Below the pieces are notes generated by a model. It worked only from the letters and a program-made list of their open reading frames with translations. It had not been told where the DNA came from and did not search any database. DNA of 64,000 nucleotides from CAWAPS01 sp963783945 (GTDB taxonomy: Bacteria > Actinomycetota > Acidimicrobiia > Acidimicrobiales > Palsa-688): contig CAWAPS010000024.1 of the NCBI GenBank assembly GCA_963783945.1, positions 124,001-188,000 on the forward strand, read 5' to 3'. Numbering within the stretch: position 1 is the first letter of the stretch; each line of letters begins with the position of its first letter. The position numbers and the translations under genes were made by a program. Shown one piece after another: positions 55,039-64,000 of this stretch.

Positions 55039-55964
55039 AGTCGCTCGCCCAACCCACCATCGAGGCCCGTCAGATATCCAAGTGGTTCGGCTCTGTAGTG
55101 GCCTTGTCCGACCTGACCTTCGATATACGGCCCGGCGTGACGGCCATGCTCGGTCCGAACGGCGCAGGCAAGTCGACCCTATTCCGGGTCCTGTGCGGTC
55201 TGGTGAACCCTTCCCAAGGAACGGTCCGCATTTTCGGGGAGGACCCGAGGGGAAATTCCGCTCTGACCCGCCGGATAGGCATTGCCCCCCAGCAGGAGAG
55301 GCTGTTCGAGCGTCAGACGGTCGCGGAGTTCGTCGGCCTGGCCGCCACCCTGCACCGGCTATCCGATCCCGTGGGCGCAGCCCGCAAGGCCATCGAAACC
55401 GTTGAGCTCGATCCGGGGGACAGCCGCCCGATCGCGGCGTACTCCAAGGGCATGCGCCAGCGGGTGAAGCTGGCTCAGGCCATCGTCAACGACCCGGACC
55501 TCCTCGTCCTCGACGAACCGCTCGAGGGGCTCGACCCCCGCCAGCGGCTCTTGTCCATCGACCTGTTCCGCCGCCTCGGAGACCAGGGCAAGACCGTAAT
55601 CGTCTCCAGCCACGTGCTCGACGAGGTCGAGCGCTTCGGCTCCCGCATCCTCGTCATCACTCAGGGCCGGCTGATCGCCGAAGGCCCGTTCTCGGACATA
55701 CGCGGGCTGATGGACGACCGGCCTCACCACCTCCGGGTCGGGACCGACCGGCCCAGCGCGCTGGCGGCCGGACTGCTGACCCGCGGGGTGGTCACGGGCG
55801 CGCGGGTCAACGACGGTTGGATCGAGGTGGAGACCAACGACGCCCCCGCCTTTCGCCGCTCGGTCGCGGCCGTAGCCCGCGACTGCGATGCCCGGCTGAC
55901 CGAGCTTCGCGCCCTCGACGACGACCTCGAAAGCGTCTTCGCCTATCTGGTCGGCCGCCGATGA
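55035..55964 (+). CDS. ABC transporter ATPase, second of two
   Basis: ATG 55035 overlaps the permease stop (ATGA). Walker A is GPNGAGKST, signature YSKGMRQRVKLAQ and Walker B LLVLDEPLEGLD, with the H-loop in VSSHVLDEVERFG. The 309-residue product shares the layout of the first ATPase but is clearly a different paralogue. Confidence 0.93.
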   Translation: MKSLAQPTIEARQISKWFGSVVALSDLTFDIRPGVTAMLGPNGAGKSTLFRVLCGLVNPSQGTVRIFGEDPRGNSALTRRIGIAPQQERLFERQTVAEFVGLAATLHRLSDPVGAARKAIETVELDPGDSRPIAAYSKGMRQRVKLAQAIVNDPDLLVLDEPLEGLDPRQRLLSIDLFRRLGDQGKTVIVSSHVLDEVERFGSRILVITQGRLIAEGPFSDIRGLMDDRPHHLRVGTDRPSALAAGLLTRGVVTGARVNDGWIEVETNDAPAFRRSVAAVARDCDARLTELRALDDDLESVFAYLVGRR

Positions 55965-56692
55965 GGACGGCTCTCAACCGCTCGATCTTCGTCACGGTGT
56001 GGGCGGTGGTGGTCCGCTCCATTTGCACCCGCGTCCGGGTGGCCGGGCTAAGCCTGCTCGGGCTGGGCGCCATCGCCATCGGCCTCGGCATCCATCTGGC
56101 GCAGGCCGACAACCGACCCGGCGCAGCCTGGTCGCTCGTCGACTCCTACGGCCTGTCGCTCCTGGTGCCGGTCGTGTCCCTCGTGTTCGCCACCGCCACG
56201 CTCGGCGACCTGGCCGAGGACGGCACCCTGGTCTACCTGTGGTTGCGGCCCCTGCCCCGCTGGCAGCTGGCCGTCGCCTCGTTCACCGCGTCGGTCACCG
56301 TCGTGGCCGCGGTCGCGGTCCTGCCGTTGGCCGTGGGAACTGCGCTGAGCGGGCAAGGGGCCCGGATCGTAGGCGCCGCCGCCGCCGGCGGGATGCTGGC
56401 GACGGTCGCCTATTGCGCGGTCTTCTGCGGACTGGGGCTGCGGGTGCGCCGGGCCCTGGCTTGGGGATTGGCCTACCTGCTCATCTGGGAGGAAGCGGTC
56501 GCCCGGGTGTCGCACGGAGCGGCCCGGGCCTCGCTGTTCATCAGCAGCCGATCAGTGGCCGCCCACCTGGCGGGCCGACCGCCGCCCCACAACGCCGTGG
56601 CCTGGGGCACCGGGCTGATCTTTCCCCTAGTGGTCGCGGCCGCCGCCCTGTTCTTCACGGCGCGCTCGCTCGATCGGGGCGAGATTCCTTAG
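55961..56692 (+). CDS. ABC-2-type permease, second of two
   Basis: ATG 55961 overlaps the ATPase stop. The 243-residue protein has six hydrophobic segments (VAGLSLLGLGAIAIGLGIHLA, LSLLVPVVSLVFATATLGDL, ...) and GTLVYLWLRPLPRWQLAVASF, the region between helices 2 and 3 typical of ABC-2 permeases. It completes a two-ATPase, two-permease exporter. No substrate-specific gene is nearby. Confidence 0.86.
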   Translation: MRTALNRSIFVTVWAVVVRSICTRVRVAGLSLLGLGAIAIGLGIHLAQADNRPGAAWSLVDSYGLSLLVPVVSLVFATATLGDLAEDGTLVYLWLRPLPRWQLAVASFTASVTVVAAVAVLPLAVGTALSGQGARIVGAAAAGGMLATVAYCAVFCGLGLRVRRALAWGLAYLLIWEEAVARVSHGAARASLFISSRSVAAHLAGRPPPHNAVAWGTGLIFPLVVAAAALFFTARSLDRGEIP

Positions 56693-56716
56693 GAAGCCCT
56701 ATCAAGCTAAGGGCCC

Positions 56717-56794
56717 GCCACGAAACAACTTGACGCAATTCTCTTGTAAACATGCATGTCGTGGCACAGGACTTGTTCCAAGTTGTTTCGTGGC
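56717..56794. repeat. 78-bp palindromic element, copy B
   Basis: The ends GCCACGAAACAACTTG and CAAGTTGTTTCGTGGC are perfect inverted repeats, and outward AGGGCCC/GGGCCCT extends the palindrome to 56710-56801. It matches the element at 8982-9059 in length, ends and CAGGACTYGT. It lies between convergent genes. Confidence 0.72.
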
Positions 56795-56858
56795 GGGCCC
56801 TAACGCAGCCAACCCCATAGGGGACTCCCATCCCGGGCCTGGGTCGTCGATATATCGC

Positions 56859-58151
56859 TCACGACCGGCCGTCCGTGGCCGCACGCAGCCGGAACGGCTG
56901 GGCCAGCTGGGCCGCCATCACCCCCGCCACGTTGAGGACGCCCGCCAGACCTCGTCCTCCGACCGACTGCTCGACAGGTACTGGGCGTCCTTCGATCCCG
57001 GTGGCGATCGGGGCTCCCCCGGTGGGGAACACGGCCCGGCGGGCCAGCTGGTCCCAGCAGACGAGCACGAAGCCCATGTTTACCGCGCCAGCTGGCAGAA
57101 GGGGAACGGTGGAATGGTGCAGGCGGTGATAGGCCGGGCTCACGAAAACGCGGCCGAGGGGCCCGAACGTCCAGCGAAGGTTGGCGTGAGGGAGAGTCAC
57201 GAAGCAGCCGTAGACGATGAGGGCGGTCCCGGGCAGTGTCCCGCTCGCGCCCAGGATCAGAGCCGGAAGGGCGGCCCCGAGATACGACGCGTGGACGAGC
57301 GGGTGGGTGCGGAAGGTCGTGAGGACACTCATGTCCTCCTGTGAATGGTGGAGGGCGTGGACACGCCAGAGCGCGGCCGCTCGATGGTTGGCCAGGTGGG
57401 CCGCCCAGTTCATGGCGTCGATGCCGACCAGGATGGCGGCGACGACCACCATCCGTGGCCCCAGAGGCAACCGGCCGAGCATGAGGAATCGGGCGTGGTG
57501 CGAGAGCTCGACCCCGAAGCCGGTTTGCACCAGGGTGAGCACCGGAACCACCGCCACCGCGAACAGCACCAGGTAGCCGGCGTCGACCAGGTGAGCGGAC
57601 GCCAGCATGGGCCGGCGCACGGCCGGCCACAGCCGCTCGGCCACTATTAGAGTGGCGACCACCACGAACAACGCCGGGCCGACCGTCTCGCCCCTGGCCG
57701 TCGACAGGACCACCGATAGGTCCCGGCCGCCCAGGAGGACCCGCAGCCCGGCCCAGCCGAGCCACAGAGATACCGCGGCGAGGGCGAGCACCCCCAGCCA
57801 GGAGGTGTAGTTCACCGACGAGCGGCGGCCCGGCGCCCTCGCCCCGGGCCGGTTGGGGGAGACCTCCGGCCCGAGCTGGGCTGATGGAGCTGGGCCGACG
57901 AGCGGTGCAGGGCCCCCGGGTGATGCCGAGCCTGCGAGCGGGGCCGAGCGTCCGGGTGGCGATGGGGCCGGCAGTGGCGACGGGGCCCGCAGGGGATCCC
58001 GAGGCAGGCGCCGCCCCGTTCCAGCCGGATGCAAGGCGGCCCCGGGCGGGCGCCTCCCCGTTCCAGCCGGATGCAAGGCGGCCCCGGGCGGGCGCCGGGC
58101 CGCCGGGGACGGCCCGGCGCCCACTTCACCCCAAGTGGTTGGCGACGCCAT
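56859..58151 (-). CDS. Sterol desaturase/fatty acid hydroxylase-family enzyme
   Basis: The C-terminal part carries the di-iron histidine motifs NWAAHLANHRAAALWRVHALHHS, THPLVHA and AYHRLHHS, with several membrane helices. This superfamily hydroxylates or desaturates lipids using O2. ATG 58149-58151 adds a 110-residue Pro/Gly/Ala-rich N-terminus containing two 42-bp repeats; GTG 57815 would start just before the first helix (YTSWLGVLALAAVSLWLGW). The second is perhaps more natural. A redox partner is not adjacent. Confidence 0.82.
   Translation of the reverse strand: MASPTTWGEVGAGPSPAARRPPGAALHPAGTGRRPPGAALHPAGTGRRLPRDPLRAPSPLPAPSPPGRSAPLAGSASPGGPAPLVGPAPSAQLGPEVSPNRPGARAPGRRSSVNYTSWLGVLALAAVSLWLGWAGLRVLLGGRDLSVVLSTARGETVGPALFVVVATLIVAERLWPAVRRPMLASAHLVDAGYLVLFAVAVVPVLTLVQTGFGVELSHHARFLMLGRLPLGPRMVVVAAILVGIDAMNWAAHLANHRAAALWRVHALHHSQEDMSVLTTFRTHPLVHASYLGAALPALILGASGTLPGTALIVYGCFVTLPHANLRWTFGPLGRVFVSPAYHRLHHSTVPLLPAGAVNMGFVLVCWDQLARRAVFPTGGAPIATGIEGRPVPVEQSVGGRGLAGVLNVAGVMAAQLAQPFRLRAATDGRS
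58005..58105 (-). repeat. Two 42-bp repeats in the hydroxylase N-terminus
   Basis: The unit encoding RRPPGAALHPAGTG occurs twice in direct tandem with near-identical sequence. It lies in the low-complexity N-terminal segment whose coding status depends on the start used. Confidence 0.7.
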
Positions 58152-58155
58152 CCGC

Positions 58156-58389
58156 CTAGTAAGAGACGCCGCCCCCGCTGGGAGCGGTCGTAGGAGGCGT
58201 GGTGGCAGGCGACGTGGCAGGGGACGTGGCGGGCGACGTGGCAGGGGACGTGGCGGGCGACGTGGCAGCTGGGGTGTTGGTGTCGGTCGCGTGAGAGGAA
58301 GAGCCGCACGCAGACGCACCCGCGGCAACGCCAAGGCCGACGAAGAGCATGACAATGGACTTGCGGGCCGGAAGTCGACGAGATCGCAT
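58156..58389 (-). CDS. Small lipoprotein with SPAT repeats
   Basis: The 77-residue product has a lipoprotein signal: RRLPARKSIVMLFVGLGVAA then lipobox ASAC (Cys28). The mature part is Ser/Thr/Ala/Pro-rich with five SPAT units and no folded domain. AGGAA precedes the ATG. It is probably a membrane-anchored, surface-exposed stalk; function unknown. Confidence 0.75.
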   Translation of the reverse strand: MRSRRLPARKSIVMLFVGLGVAAGASACGSSSHATDTNTPAATSPATSPATSPATSPATSPATTPPTTAPSGGGVSY

Positions 58390-58607
58390 CAGAGTTCCTC
58401 ACTGGTCAGGGAGGCACGATCAGTACCTCGTAGATTCAATACGCACGGATCCGACACTTGGATCCCTACCGGCCCGGCCGCCCCCCCGCGAGGGGGTCGA
58501 AAGGATTCGAAAACCTGGCGCCGACCGAGGCGCGCTGTCCGGGATCCCGGGCGAAACGGGCGGGGAACCACTGGTCGGCCGAATCCCGCGGGCCTAGGTT
58601 CGACCCC

Positions 58608-60145
58608 ATGGAGAAAGTCGTGGTCGGTACCGGCCCTCTCTCGCCTCAGGAAGTGGTGGCGGTAGCCCGGGACGGGGCCGCCGTGCAGCTTTCGGCCCGG
58701 GCGACGGACGCGATCAGGGCGACACGCGCCATCGTCGATGATCTCGCAGGTGACGCCACGCCCCACTACGGCATCTCCACCGGCTTCGGGGCGCTGGCCA
58801 CCCGGCAGATCCCGACCGCCATGCGGGCTCAACTGCAACGCGGCCTGGTGCGCTCGCACTCGGCCGGGTCCGGCCCCGAGGTAGAGCGGGAGGTGGTGCG
58901 GGCCATGATGCTGCTACGGCTCTCCACCCTGGCGACGGGGCGGACCGGGATCCGGGTCGAGACGGCACGGCTCTACGCCGGCATGCTGAGCGCCGGAATC
59001 ACCCCCATCGTGCGCGAGTACGGCTCACTCGGCTGTTCGGGCGACCTCGCTCCCCTGGCGCAGTGCGCCCTGGCAGCCATAGGCGAGGGCGAGGTGTACG
59101 ACATTTCGGGCCGGCTCAGACCGGCGGCAGCCGCCCTGAACGACGCCGGGCTGGAACCGATTCACCTCCACGAAAAGGAGGGGCTGTCCCTGGTCAACGG
59201 CACAGACGGCATGCTCGGGATGCTGATCCTGGCCTCGACCGACATGTGGCACCTGCTGCGGGTCGCGGACGCTGTAGCCGCCATGAGCGTCGAGGCCCAG
59301 ATGGGCACCGACGCCGTGTTCGCCCCTGACCTCCAGGCCCTGCGCCCCCACCCCGGTCAGGCCGACAGCGCCGCCAACCTCCGGGTCATGCTCGCCGGGT
59401 CTGGGGTCATGGCCAGCCATCGCGGTCCCGACTGCACCCGAGTGCAGGATGCGTACTCGTTGCGCTGTGCCCCGCAAGTGCACGGCGCGGGGCGCGACAC
59501 CCTGGCCCACGTCGACGTTGTCGCTGAACGGGAACTGGCTTCAGCCATCGACAACCCGGTGGTGACCACCGACGGCCGCGTCGAGAGCAACGGCAACTTC
59601 CACGGCGCCCCGATCGGATACGCGCTCGACTTCCTCGCCATCGCGGCCGCCGACATCGCGTCGATGTCCGAGCGCCGCACCGATCGTTTCCTGGATCCGG
59701 CTCGCAGCCGCGGCCTGCCCCCTTTCTCGCCGCCGACCCCGGTGTCGACAGCGGGCACATGATCGCCCAGTACACCCAGGCGGCGGTGGTGTCGGAGATG
59801 AAGCGGCTGGCCGTCCCCGCGTCGGTCGACTCGATCCCCTCGTCGGCCATGCAGGAAGACCACGTGTCGATGGGGTGGTCGGCCGCCCGCAAGCTGCGCC
59901 GGGCCCTGGACGGCCTCACCCGGGTCCTGGCCATCGAGCTGCTCACGGCCGCTCGGGCCCTCGATTTGCGCGCCCCGCTCTCCCCCGCGCCCGGGACCGG
60001 CGCAGTCCGAGACCATCTGCGCCGGGTTGTTCCCGGCCCCGGGCCCGACCGGTACCTCACCCCGGAGATCGAAGCGGCCGTCATCGAGGTCTCGGCGGGC
60101 CGGGTGCTGGCCGCAGCCGAAGCGGCAGTCGGACCGTTCCTATAG
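58608..60145 (+). CDS. hutH: Histidine ammonia-lyase, frameshifted
   Basis: ATG 58608 begins a HutH of about 510 residues. The catalytic Tyr is in YGISTGFG (Tyr54), and the MIO site is GSLGCSGDLAPLA with Cys143-Ser-Gly instead of the usual Ala-Ser-Gly. At 59718-59722 a run of five C breaks the frame between RGLPPF and LAADPGVDSGHMIAQYTQAA; six C would restore it. The remainder ends at 60143-60145. HutH converts histidine to urocanate, the first step of the operon that follows. Confidence 0.9.
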
Positions 60146-60169
60146 GACCGAACAGGAGGGATTACTGAC

Positions 60170-61825
60170 ATGGAAGGCGCCCGTCCAGTGCAGTCTCCGC
60201 ATGGCCCCGCCCTGACCGCCCGGTCGTGGCAGACCGAGGCCCCGCTGCGCATGCTCATGAACAACCTCGATCCCGCAGTAGCCGAGCGTCCCGATGACCT
60301 CGTGGTCTACGGCGGAACCGGGCGGGCCGCTCGCAGCTGGGCGGCCTACGACGCCATCGTTAAGACGCTCGCGAGCCTCGGGGACGACGAGACGATGCTC
60401 GTCCAGTCGGGAAAGCCGGTCGGCGTCCTGCGCACCCACGAATGGGCGCCTCGGGTGCTGCTGGCCAACTCCAACCTGGTCGGTGACTGGTCGAACTGGC
60501 CCGAGTTCCGCCGGCTCGAAGCCCTCGGTTTGACCATGTACGGCCAGATGACCGCCGGCTCCTGGATCTACATCGGATCCCAAGGGATACTCCAGGGCAC
60601 CTACGAAACCTTCGCCGCGGTGGCCACCAAACGGTTCCAGGGGACCCTCGCCGGCACCCTGACTGTGACCGGGGGCTGCGGCGGGATGGGAGGCGCTCAG
60701 CCGCTTGCGGTCACCCTCAACCACGGCGTGTGTCTGATCGTCGACGTCGATCCGTCCAGGCTGCGTCGCCGGGTCGAGCAGCGCTACCTGGACGAGGTGG
60801 CCGACGACCTCGACGACGCCATCGCCAGATGCGAGGCGGCCAAATCGACCCGGTTCGGCCGTTCGATCGGGCTGACCGGCAACTGCGCCACGGTGCTGCC
60901 GGAACTGCTTCGCCGCGGCGTCGCCGTCGATGTCGTCACCGACCAGACCAGCGCCCACGATCCCCTCTCGTATCTGCCGGCGGACATCGAGCCGGCTGAC
61001 TGGGCCGAACTGGCGGCTTCGAAACCGGACGAGTTCACCCGGCGGGCCAGGGAGTCGATGGCGGCTCACGTCGACGCCATGGTGGGCTTCCAGGACGCCG
61101 GGGCCGAGGTCTTCGACTACGGCAACTCGATCCGGGACGAGGCCAGGATGGGCGGTTCGGCCCGGGCGTTCGAGATCGAAGGGTTCGTGCCCCGCTACAT
61201 CCGGCCGCTCTTCTGCGAAGGAAAAGGACCGTTCCGGTGGGTGGCCCTCTCCGGCGACCCGAAGGACATCGCGGTGACCGACCAGGCCGTGCTCGCTCTG
61301 TTTCCCGAGAACGATCACCTCCAGCGCTGGATCCGGGCCGCCCAGGACCGGGTGGCCTACCAGGGCCTGCCGGCGCGTATCTGCTGGCTCGGCTACGGGG
61401 AGCGGGACAAGGCAGGGACCCGGTTCAACGATCTGGTCGCCTCGGACGAGATCTCGGCCCCCATCGTGATCGGCCGGGACCATCTGGACTGCGGCAGCGT
61501 GGCCTCGCCCTACCGGGAGACCGAGGCCATGGCCGACGGCTCCGATGCCATCGCAGACTGGCCCTTGCTCAATGCCCTGGTGAACACGGCCAGCGGAGCC
61601 ACCTGGGTTTCGATCCATCACGGGGGCGGGGTGGGCATCGGCCGCTCCCTGCATGCCGGCCAGGTCACGGTGGCGGACGGCACTGTCCTCGCCGGGCAGA
61701 AGATCGAGAGGGTCCTGACCAACGATCCGGGGATGGGGATACTCCGCCACGTCGACGCCGGCTACGGCGTGGCCGAGCAGGTGGCGACCGAACGGGGTAT
61801 GGGCATCCCGATGAAGGAGGCCTGA
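60170..61825 (+). CDS. hutU: Urocanate hydratase
   Basis: The 551-residue protein is full length: MLMNNLDPAVAERPDDLVVYGG at the start, the NAD-binding TVTGGCGGMGGAQPLAVTL, the active-site Cys region RDHLDCGSVASPYRETE and HHGGGVGIGRSLHAG. It hydrates urocanate to imidazolonepropionate. AGGAGGG lies upstream of the ATG, and the gene follows hutH by 24 bases. Confidence 0.96.
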   Translation: MEGARPVQSPHGPALTARSWQTEAPLRMLMNNLDPAVAERPDDLVVYGGTGRAARSWAAYDAIVKTLASLGDDETMLVQSGKPVGVLRTHEWAPRVLLANSNLVGDWSNWPEFRRLEALGLTMYGQMTAGSWIYIGSQGILQGTYETFAAVATKRFQGTLAGTLTVTGGCGGMGGAQPLAVTLNHGVCLIVDVDPSRLRRRVEQRYLDEVADDLDDAIARCEAAKSTRFGRSIGLTGNCATVLPELLRRGVAVDVVTDQTSAHDPLSYLPADIEPADWAELAASKPDEFTRRARESMAAHVDAMVGFQDAGAEVFDYGNSIRDEARMGGSARAFEIEGFVPRYIRPLFCEGKGPFRWVALSGDPKDIAVTDQAVLALFPENDHLQRWIRAAQDRVAYQGLPARICWLGYGERDKAGTRFNDLVASDEISAPIVIGRDHLDCGSVASPYRETEAMADGSDAIADWPLLNALVNTASGATWVSIHHGGGVGIGRSLHAGQVTVADGTVLAGQKIERVLTNDPGMGILRHVDAGYGVAEQVATERGMGIPMKEA

Positions 61826-61829
61826 ACCG

Positions 61830-63040
61830 GTGAGCTTCGACGGGATGTGGGCGGTGCTGGAACCGGTCGGCCGCCACCCCGGCACGGGCGGCTACCGGCG
61901 ATTCGCGTGGACCCGGGAGGATTCCGACCTCGCGAGTGGTTCGCCGGCGAGGCCGCGTGCCGCGGTCTCGACCTCGTTGACGACACCGCCGGCAACCAGT
62001 GGGCCTGGTGGGGAGACCCTGACCGGGCCGCCGGGACCGGGGCTGCGGGGGTGGTCGTAGGCTCGCACCTCGACTCGGTACCGGACGGCGGCCCGTTCGA
62101 TGGGCCCCTCGGGGTGATCTCGGCCTTCGCCGCTATCGACCGCTTACGGGAGCGGCAGTTCGTCCCCAGCCGGCCCGTGGCGGTGGCTCGCTTCGTCGAC
62201 GAGGAAGGCGCCCGCTTCGGCGTGGCGTGCGCCGGCTCCAGGATCATCACCGGCACCCTCGACCCCGACCGGGCCCGGGCCCTGACCGATGGGGAGGGGA
62301 TCTCGCTCGCCGAGGCCATGGCAAGATCGGGCTTCGATCCGTCTGGCCTGGGCCCCGATCGGCAGGTCCTGCGCCGGGTCGGGGCATTTGTAGAGCTGCA
62401 CGTGGAACAGGGCCGGGCCCTGGCCTACACGGGGGACGCGGTCGCGGTGGGGTCTTCGATCTGGCCTCATGGCCGCTGGCGCCTGGTGCTGGAAGGCCAG
62501 GCCAACCACGCCGGCACCACCCGGCTGGAAGACCGGCGGGACCCCATGCTGAGGCTCGCCGCCGCCATCCAGTCGGCCCGCCGGGCCTCCGGCGACCACG
62601 GATGCCTGGCCACTATCGGAAAGGTGTGGGTGGAGCCGAACGGGGTCAACGCCATCCCGTCACGCGTGACGGCATGGCTGGACGCCCGGGGCCCGATCGA
62701 GGCGGACGTGCGGGCTGTGGCGGCTGAAGTGACGGCGACAGCAGGTGTCGAAGGAGCAGTCGAGTCGTTCACCCCGGCCACCGAGCTGGACGTGACCCTT
62801 CGCAGCCGGGTGGCGTCGGCTATCGGCGGGGCTCCGATCCTCGCTACCGGAGCCGGCCATGACGCCGGCATCTTCGCCGCCGCGGGCGTGCCGGCGGCGA
62901 TGCTCTTCGTGCGCAACCCGACCGGCATATCTCACGCGCCCGACGAATATGCCGAGCGACCCGACTGCCTGCGAGGCGTGGAAGCCCTCACCGCAGTCAT
63001 CGCGGACCTGACCGGGCCCCAGCTGGACCAGCCGGGATGA
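61830..63040 (+). CDS. M20 family amidohydrolase in the hut operon, frameshifted
   Basis: GTG 61830 (AAGGAGG about 10 bases upstream) begins SFDGMWAVLEPVGRHPGTGG YRRFAWTRED-like sequence. A missing C near 61928 shifts the frame; the rest carries the metal motifs GSHLDSVPDGGPFDGPLGVI, DEEGARFG and HVEQGRAL, and a C-terminal AGHDAGIFAAAGVPAAMLF. The family is allantoate/N-carbamoyl amino-acid amidohydrolase. Its place between hutU and hutF suggests it acts as N-formylglutamate amidohydrolase (the HutG step), but this is inference from operon position. Confidence 0.85.
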
Positions 63041-64000
63041 GGTGGCACGCCGCTGCTGCGTGGCTGCCCGACGGCTTGGCGCTCGACGTGTCGATCGCGG
63101 AGCACAACGGTCGGTTCACCTCGATCGAAACGGCCACCAGGCCGGGACCGAACGACGTGAGGCTACCCGGGGTGGTCCTGCCGGGACTGGCCAACGCCCA
63201 CAGCCACGCCTTTCACCGGGCCCTGCGCGGGCGCACCGACGACGACCGAGGGTCGTTTTGGACCTGGCGGGACCAGATGTACCGCCTGGCCGGACGGCTC
63301 GACCCCGATGCCTACGTGGCCCTGGGACGGGCCACCTATTGCGAGATGGCCGTGGCCGGCATCACAACGGTCGGCGAGTTCCACTACCTGCACCACCGAC
63401 CGGGCGGCCGGCCCTACGCAGACCACAACGCTATGGGCGGGGCTCTGGTACAAGCCGCGGCCGAGGCCGGCATCCGGCTCACCCTCCTGGACGCGTGCTA
63501 CCTCACCGGAGGCCTCGGGCCCGCCGGCCACCTCCCCCTGCAACCGGTCCAGCGCCGGTTCGCCGACCCCGGGCCGGCGAGCTGGGCCGAGCGGATCGCC
63601 GCAATCCCCACCGCCGCCCACCTGGTAACGGGGGCGGCCATCCATTCGGTCAGGGCGGTTCCCGCCGAGGCCCTCCCCATCGTCGTCGAGGCCGCCCGCG
63701 ACCGCGTGCTGCACGTTCACGTATCCGAGCAGCCGGCGGAGAACGACGCCTGCCTGGCCTTCTACGGAACCACGCCCACTGCTCTGCTCCACGCCAACGG
63801 GGTGCTCGGCCCCATGACCACCGCGGTGCACGCCACCCACGTCGACGGTCCCGACATCGATCGCCTCCGGGACAGCCGGACCGCCGTGTGCATGTGCCCT
63901 AGCACCGAACGGGACCTGGCCGACGGCATCGGGCCGGCCCGCCGCCTGGCCGACCGGGGCGTGCGCCTGTGCCTCGGATCCGACCAGCACGTCATCATCG
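63037..64000 (+). CDS. hutF: Formimidoylglutamate deiminase, partial (runs off window)
   Basis: ATG 63037 overlaps the previous stop. The visible 321 codons show an amidohydrolase-superfamily enzyme: metal motif ANAHSHAFHRALRG, LHVHVSEQ, ATHVDGPD and GVRLCLGSDQH near the window end. This matches HutF, which deiminates formimino-glutamate to formyl-glutamate. HutI is expected downstream. Confidence 0.9.
   Translation, partial: MRWHAAAAWLPDGLALDVSIAEHNGRFTSIETATRPGPNDVRLPGVVLPGLANAHSHAFHRALRGRTDDDRGSFWTWRDQMYRLAGRLDPDAYVALGRATYCEMAVAGITTVGEFHYLHHRPGGRPYADHNAMGGALVQAAAEAGIRLTLLDACYLTGGLGPAGHLPLQPVQRRFADPGPASWAERIAAIPTAAHLVTGAAIHSVRAVPAEALPIVVEAARDRVLHVHVSEQPAENDACLAFYGTTPTALLHANGVLGPMTTAVHATHVDGPDIDRLRDSRTAVCMCPSTERDLADGIGPARRLADRGVRLCLGSDQHVII

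Noticed and set aside
60140..61885. 581-codon minus-strand frame
   Set aside because: It is antisense to hutU and shows no protein-like pattern.

Overview
The window is a compact, high-GC chromosomal segment of a heterotrophic actinobacterium. The gene set includes a SUF Fe-S assembly locus, a DUF3039 protein, a PaaX regulator, WS/DGAT wax-ester/TAG synthase, F420-type LLM oxidoreductases, a CGNR zinc-finger regulator, NlpC/P60 hydrolases, paired acyl-CoA dehydrogenases and a Streptomyces-like hut operon. An uncultured Acidimicrobiia-like lineage is plausible, but that placement is inference.

Layout. 0-10.5 kb: SUF locus in two blocks. sufS (3' end)-sufU are on +; sufB-(membrane protein)-sufD-Rieske-sufC are on -. 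Between the blocks lie a ferredoxin reductase, an NlpC/P60 hydrolase, a class III nucleotidyl cyclase and a PaaX-type regulator. 10.7-21.9 kb: patatin lipase and WS/DGAT (lipid storage and turnover), a large membrane protein, a YihY protein, oligopeptidase B, an FtsH-like protease and an MBL hydrolase. 21.9-33.4 kb: MaoC hydratase, methyltransferase, CitE-like lyase, IF2B-like protein, DUF2269-like protein, clpP, SRPBCC/ArsR pair, fumarase, a second NlpC/P60 protein, LLM oxidoreductase, quinone reductase and a DMT transporter. 33.5-37.4 kb: a small integrative element in tRNA-Leu(TAA), with 22-bp att repeats, repeated arm-type sites, a decayed tyrosine integrase and one secreted repeat protein. 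37.5-50 kb: TetR/LLM pair, LURP-one protein, amidase remnant, peroxiredoxin, methyltransferase, acyl-CoA dehydrogenase pair, DUF3533 protein flanked by two incomplete lactonase-like MBL sequences, DUF952, CGNR regulator and small proteins. 50-56.7 kb: YihY/BrkB, S9 peptidase and a four-gene ABC exporter operon (ATPase-permease-ATPase-permease). 56.8-64 kb: fatty-acid hydroxylase, a small lipoprotein and the histidine-utilisation operon hutH-hutU-M20 hydrolase-hutF, which runs off the end.

Two patterns cut across the annotation. First, about nine genes, several of them normally housekeeping or catabolic (clpP, fumC, hutH and others), are each interrupted by one or more single-base shifts, often at homopolymers and clustered at 24-30 kb. 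This looks like consensus error more than biology, although the integrase may be truly decayed. Second, there are non-coding repeats: two 78-bp palindromic elements 47.7 kb apart, three related 58-bp elements, a 24-bp tandem array, a 49-nt near-perfect hairpin, and paired operator-like palindromes in divergent promoters. No CRISPR array, insertion sequence, defence system or secondary-metabolite cluster was recognised. The most system-like finding is the tRNA-Leu element carrying only an integrase and one surface protein.
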